From Actinomycetaceae bacterium MB13-C1-2 (lineage in GTDB: Bacteria; Actinomycetota; Actinomycetes; Actinomycetales; Actinomycetaceae): a stretch of DNA of 64,000 bases. The stretch lies in assembly GCA_035621235.1 (NCBI GenBank), contig CP141731.1:1488001-1552000 (forward strand), written 5' to 3'. Of this stretch, positions 62,834 to 64,000 are shown one piece after another. Both the position numbers and the translations under genes were made by a program. The notes beneath the pieces are model-generated. The model had not been told where the DNA came from. It saw only the letters and a list, made by a program, of their open reading frames with translations, and did not search any database. Each line of letters starts with the position of its first letter. Within the stretch, counting starts at the first letter, position 1.

Positions 62834-63886
62834 CTAACTAAACCAATCCTTGACTGTTTCCGTGATCTCACGGTCGAATGCTGCATCAGAGTGGTGCCGG
62901 GCAATCCAGTCGATGAACGACCCTCCAGCGGCCCTATCGATCTCCTTGCGGCATTCTTCGGGAGCAGTCACTGCTTGCAACAGCATTTTCTCGGCCGTCA
63001 CCTTGTCACGGTAGAAGAACGGATAATCGACGGGAACCAGTGCCCGCGCCCATTCCTCATCCGGGAAGATTCCAATGACGCCGGAACCGAGTGCCTCCAC
63101 GTAGGACATTCCATAAGACTCATCGGTGGCAGTGGCAAGGAACGCGGTGGTCCGCGACAGCGCCTCGTAGTACGAGGAACGCGTTGAGGTCAACGGTCCA
63201 ACCCAAACCCACGGCAGTTGAGAGAACTGCATGGCTTTCTCGCTGATGAGCGAGGTTTCTTGCAGGCGCATCTCCACTTCGATCGGGACCTGCCTGTGAA
63301 CACGCTCGACGATCTCTTTGAACAGATCCGGGCGTTTCACCGGGGCGAGGTAGATAGCGGGGTAGAGAACGATTGGCTTAGCCGTCTCTTGGCGTTCCTG
63401 AACGTGGTCAACGCGGAAGCCCAGGTTGACCCACTCCAGCTTCATCTTTGCTTCCAGTTGGGGGAGGGTCGACTTCTGGACCAGTTCCTTCACCTCGGAC
63501 GCGGTGCGTTCCGAAGCCGCGAATGTCGGGAACATTGCACACGACAGAGCGGCAGTGTATTTCTGTTCAGGACGTTCGAGGAACGATACAGGCCACCACA
63601 CGAAGTTCATGATCTTCGGAGCCGTACCACCGCTTGCCTGATAGATCGTGTTCCAGATGGTGGGGGAGTCAATGACATCCATGTTGATAATTACGGTGTT
63701 CTCGGGATCCAGGAATTCGAGCGGTACCACGTCGAAGCCGTGGCAACGTCGGGCTGAGGGGCCGATTACCTGGGCGCCCGGAAAGATGCGCAAGAAACGC
63801 CGCACCAGGGTGGCACCAGCGTCATGGCCGACAATGCGTCCATCTTCGCTGATTACTGTCTGATCTCGTTTGACTGCAACTCTCAT
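62834..63886 (-). CDS. Glycosyltransferase-like protein (GT-B type)
   Basis: A 350-residue cytoplasmic protein with a GT4-like layout. The N-terminal Rossmann-like half begins MRVAVKRDQTVISEDGRIVG and includes NTVIINMDVIDSPTIW. A hinge strand follows, KPIVLYPAIYLAPVKRPDLF, and the C-terminal donor-binding half has TTAFLATATDESYGMSYVEA with LGSGVIGIFPD, the E-x7-E-like region of GT4 enzymes. The sugar and acceptor are unknown. ATG 63886 is 11 nt after the upstream gene's stop, so the two are co-transcribed. Confidence 0.7.
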   Translation of the reverse strand: MRVAVKRDQTVISEDGRIVGHDAGATLVRRFLRIFPGAQVIGPSARRCHGFDVVPLEFLDPENTVIINMDVIDSPTIWNTIYQASGGTAPKIMNFVWWPVSFLERPEQKYTAALSCAMFPTFAASERTASEVKELVQKSTLPQLEAKMKLEWVNLGFRVDHVQERQETAKPIVLYPAIYLAPVKRPDLFKEIVERVHRQVPIEVEMRLQETSLISEKAMQFSQLPWVWVGPLTSTRSSYYEALSRTTAFLATATDESYGMSYVEALGSGVIGIFPDEEWARALVPVDYPFFYRDKVTAEKMLLQAVTAPEECRKEIDRAAGGSFIDWIARHHSDAAFDREITETVKDWFS

Positions 63887-63897
63887 TGAAATCGCCC

Positions 63898-64000
63898 CTA
63901 ACTGACCGCTGAACTGGAGGAGGCGCCGACGGTGGCACCGCCCTCTGGCAGTACGATCTCGGCAGGTTCGTCCTTCTTATCCTTACCCGACTGAATTCGC
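63898..64000 (-). CDS. C-terminal tail of an upstream gene (cut by window edge)
   Basis: The last 33 codons of a minus-strand gene, read from the right edge: a charged stretch SGKDKKDEPAEIVLPEGG then a serine-rich end before TAG at 63898-63900. It is too short to name. It is co-directional with the glycosyltransferase. Confidence 0.6.
   Translation of the reverse strand, partial: RIQSGKDKKDEPAEIVLPEGGATVGASSSSAVS

Overview
The window looks like a chromosomal segment of a Gram-positive actinobacterium, possibly Actinomycetaceae or a close relative. The signs are moderately high GC, frequent GTG starts, two LPDTG sortase-anchored surface proteins, the PurS/PurQ/small-PurL form of FGAM synthase, and actinobacterial-type mobile-element genes. 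No rRNA, tRNA or CRISPR array was seen.

Positions 1 to about 22.77 kb are a mobile, defence-rich island whose left end lies outside the window. It opens with a tight plus-strand operon (1-8704): a DUF1156 DNA methylase (5' end cut by the window edge), a YhcG/DUF1016 PD-(D/E)XK nuclease, a DUF499 ATPase with an N-terminal Swt1-type HEPN domain, a Shedu-type (DUF4263) nuclease, and a DUF3644 HEPN-like gene broken by a one-base frameshift in a G6 tract. Next come a MobF relaxase-helicase whose ribosome-binding site is buried in a hairpin, a small zinc-ribbon protein, a SIR2-HerA defence pair with a suspicious N-terminal frameshift, and element housekeeping genes (NrdH-like redoxin, DprA-like protein, small membrane protein, resolvase-like protein). 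An unrecognised gene follows, overlapping an XRE-ImmA/IrrE regulator-protease, and then an HTH protein. Two likely antibiotic resistance genes (lincosamide nucleotidyltransferase and Vat/CatB-like acetyltransferase) come last. A 5'-truncated serine recombinase tail, directly abutting a glycosidase gene, marks the right junction.

Positions 22.77-42 kb are ordinary chromosome: a glycoside hydrolase family 2 enzyme with its sugar transporter and a divergent DUF2804 gene, a DHA2 exporter, cardiolipin synthase and acetyl-CoA synthetase, a large cell-wall-anchored nuclease/5'-nucleotidase, an MFS exporter, a YhgE/Pip-type membrane protein divergent from a TetR regulator, a RelB/YafQ toxin-antitoxin pair, and a YccF protein.

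Positions 42.1-50.2 kb hold one giant modular BspA-like (DUF285) surface-protein gene. A single in-frame TAA splits it, leaving the signal peptide on one half and the LPDTG anchor on the other.

Positions 50.5-61.3 kb hold a nearly complete de novo purine operon on the minus strand, in transcription order purC, purS, purQ, purL, purF, purM, purN-purE (fused in frame), purK, purD. PurK and PurD carry unusual low-complexity additions. The window ends with a formate/nitrite-type channel, a glycosyltransferase and the tail of one more gene.

All family assignments come from reading motifs and from memory of the families; no database search was run.
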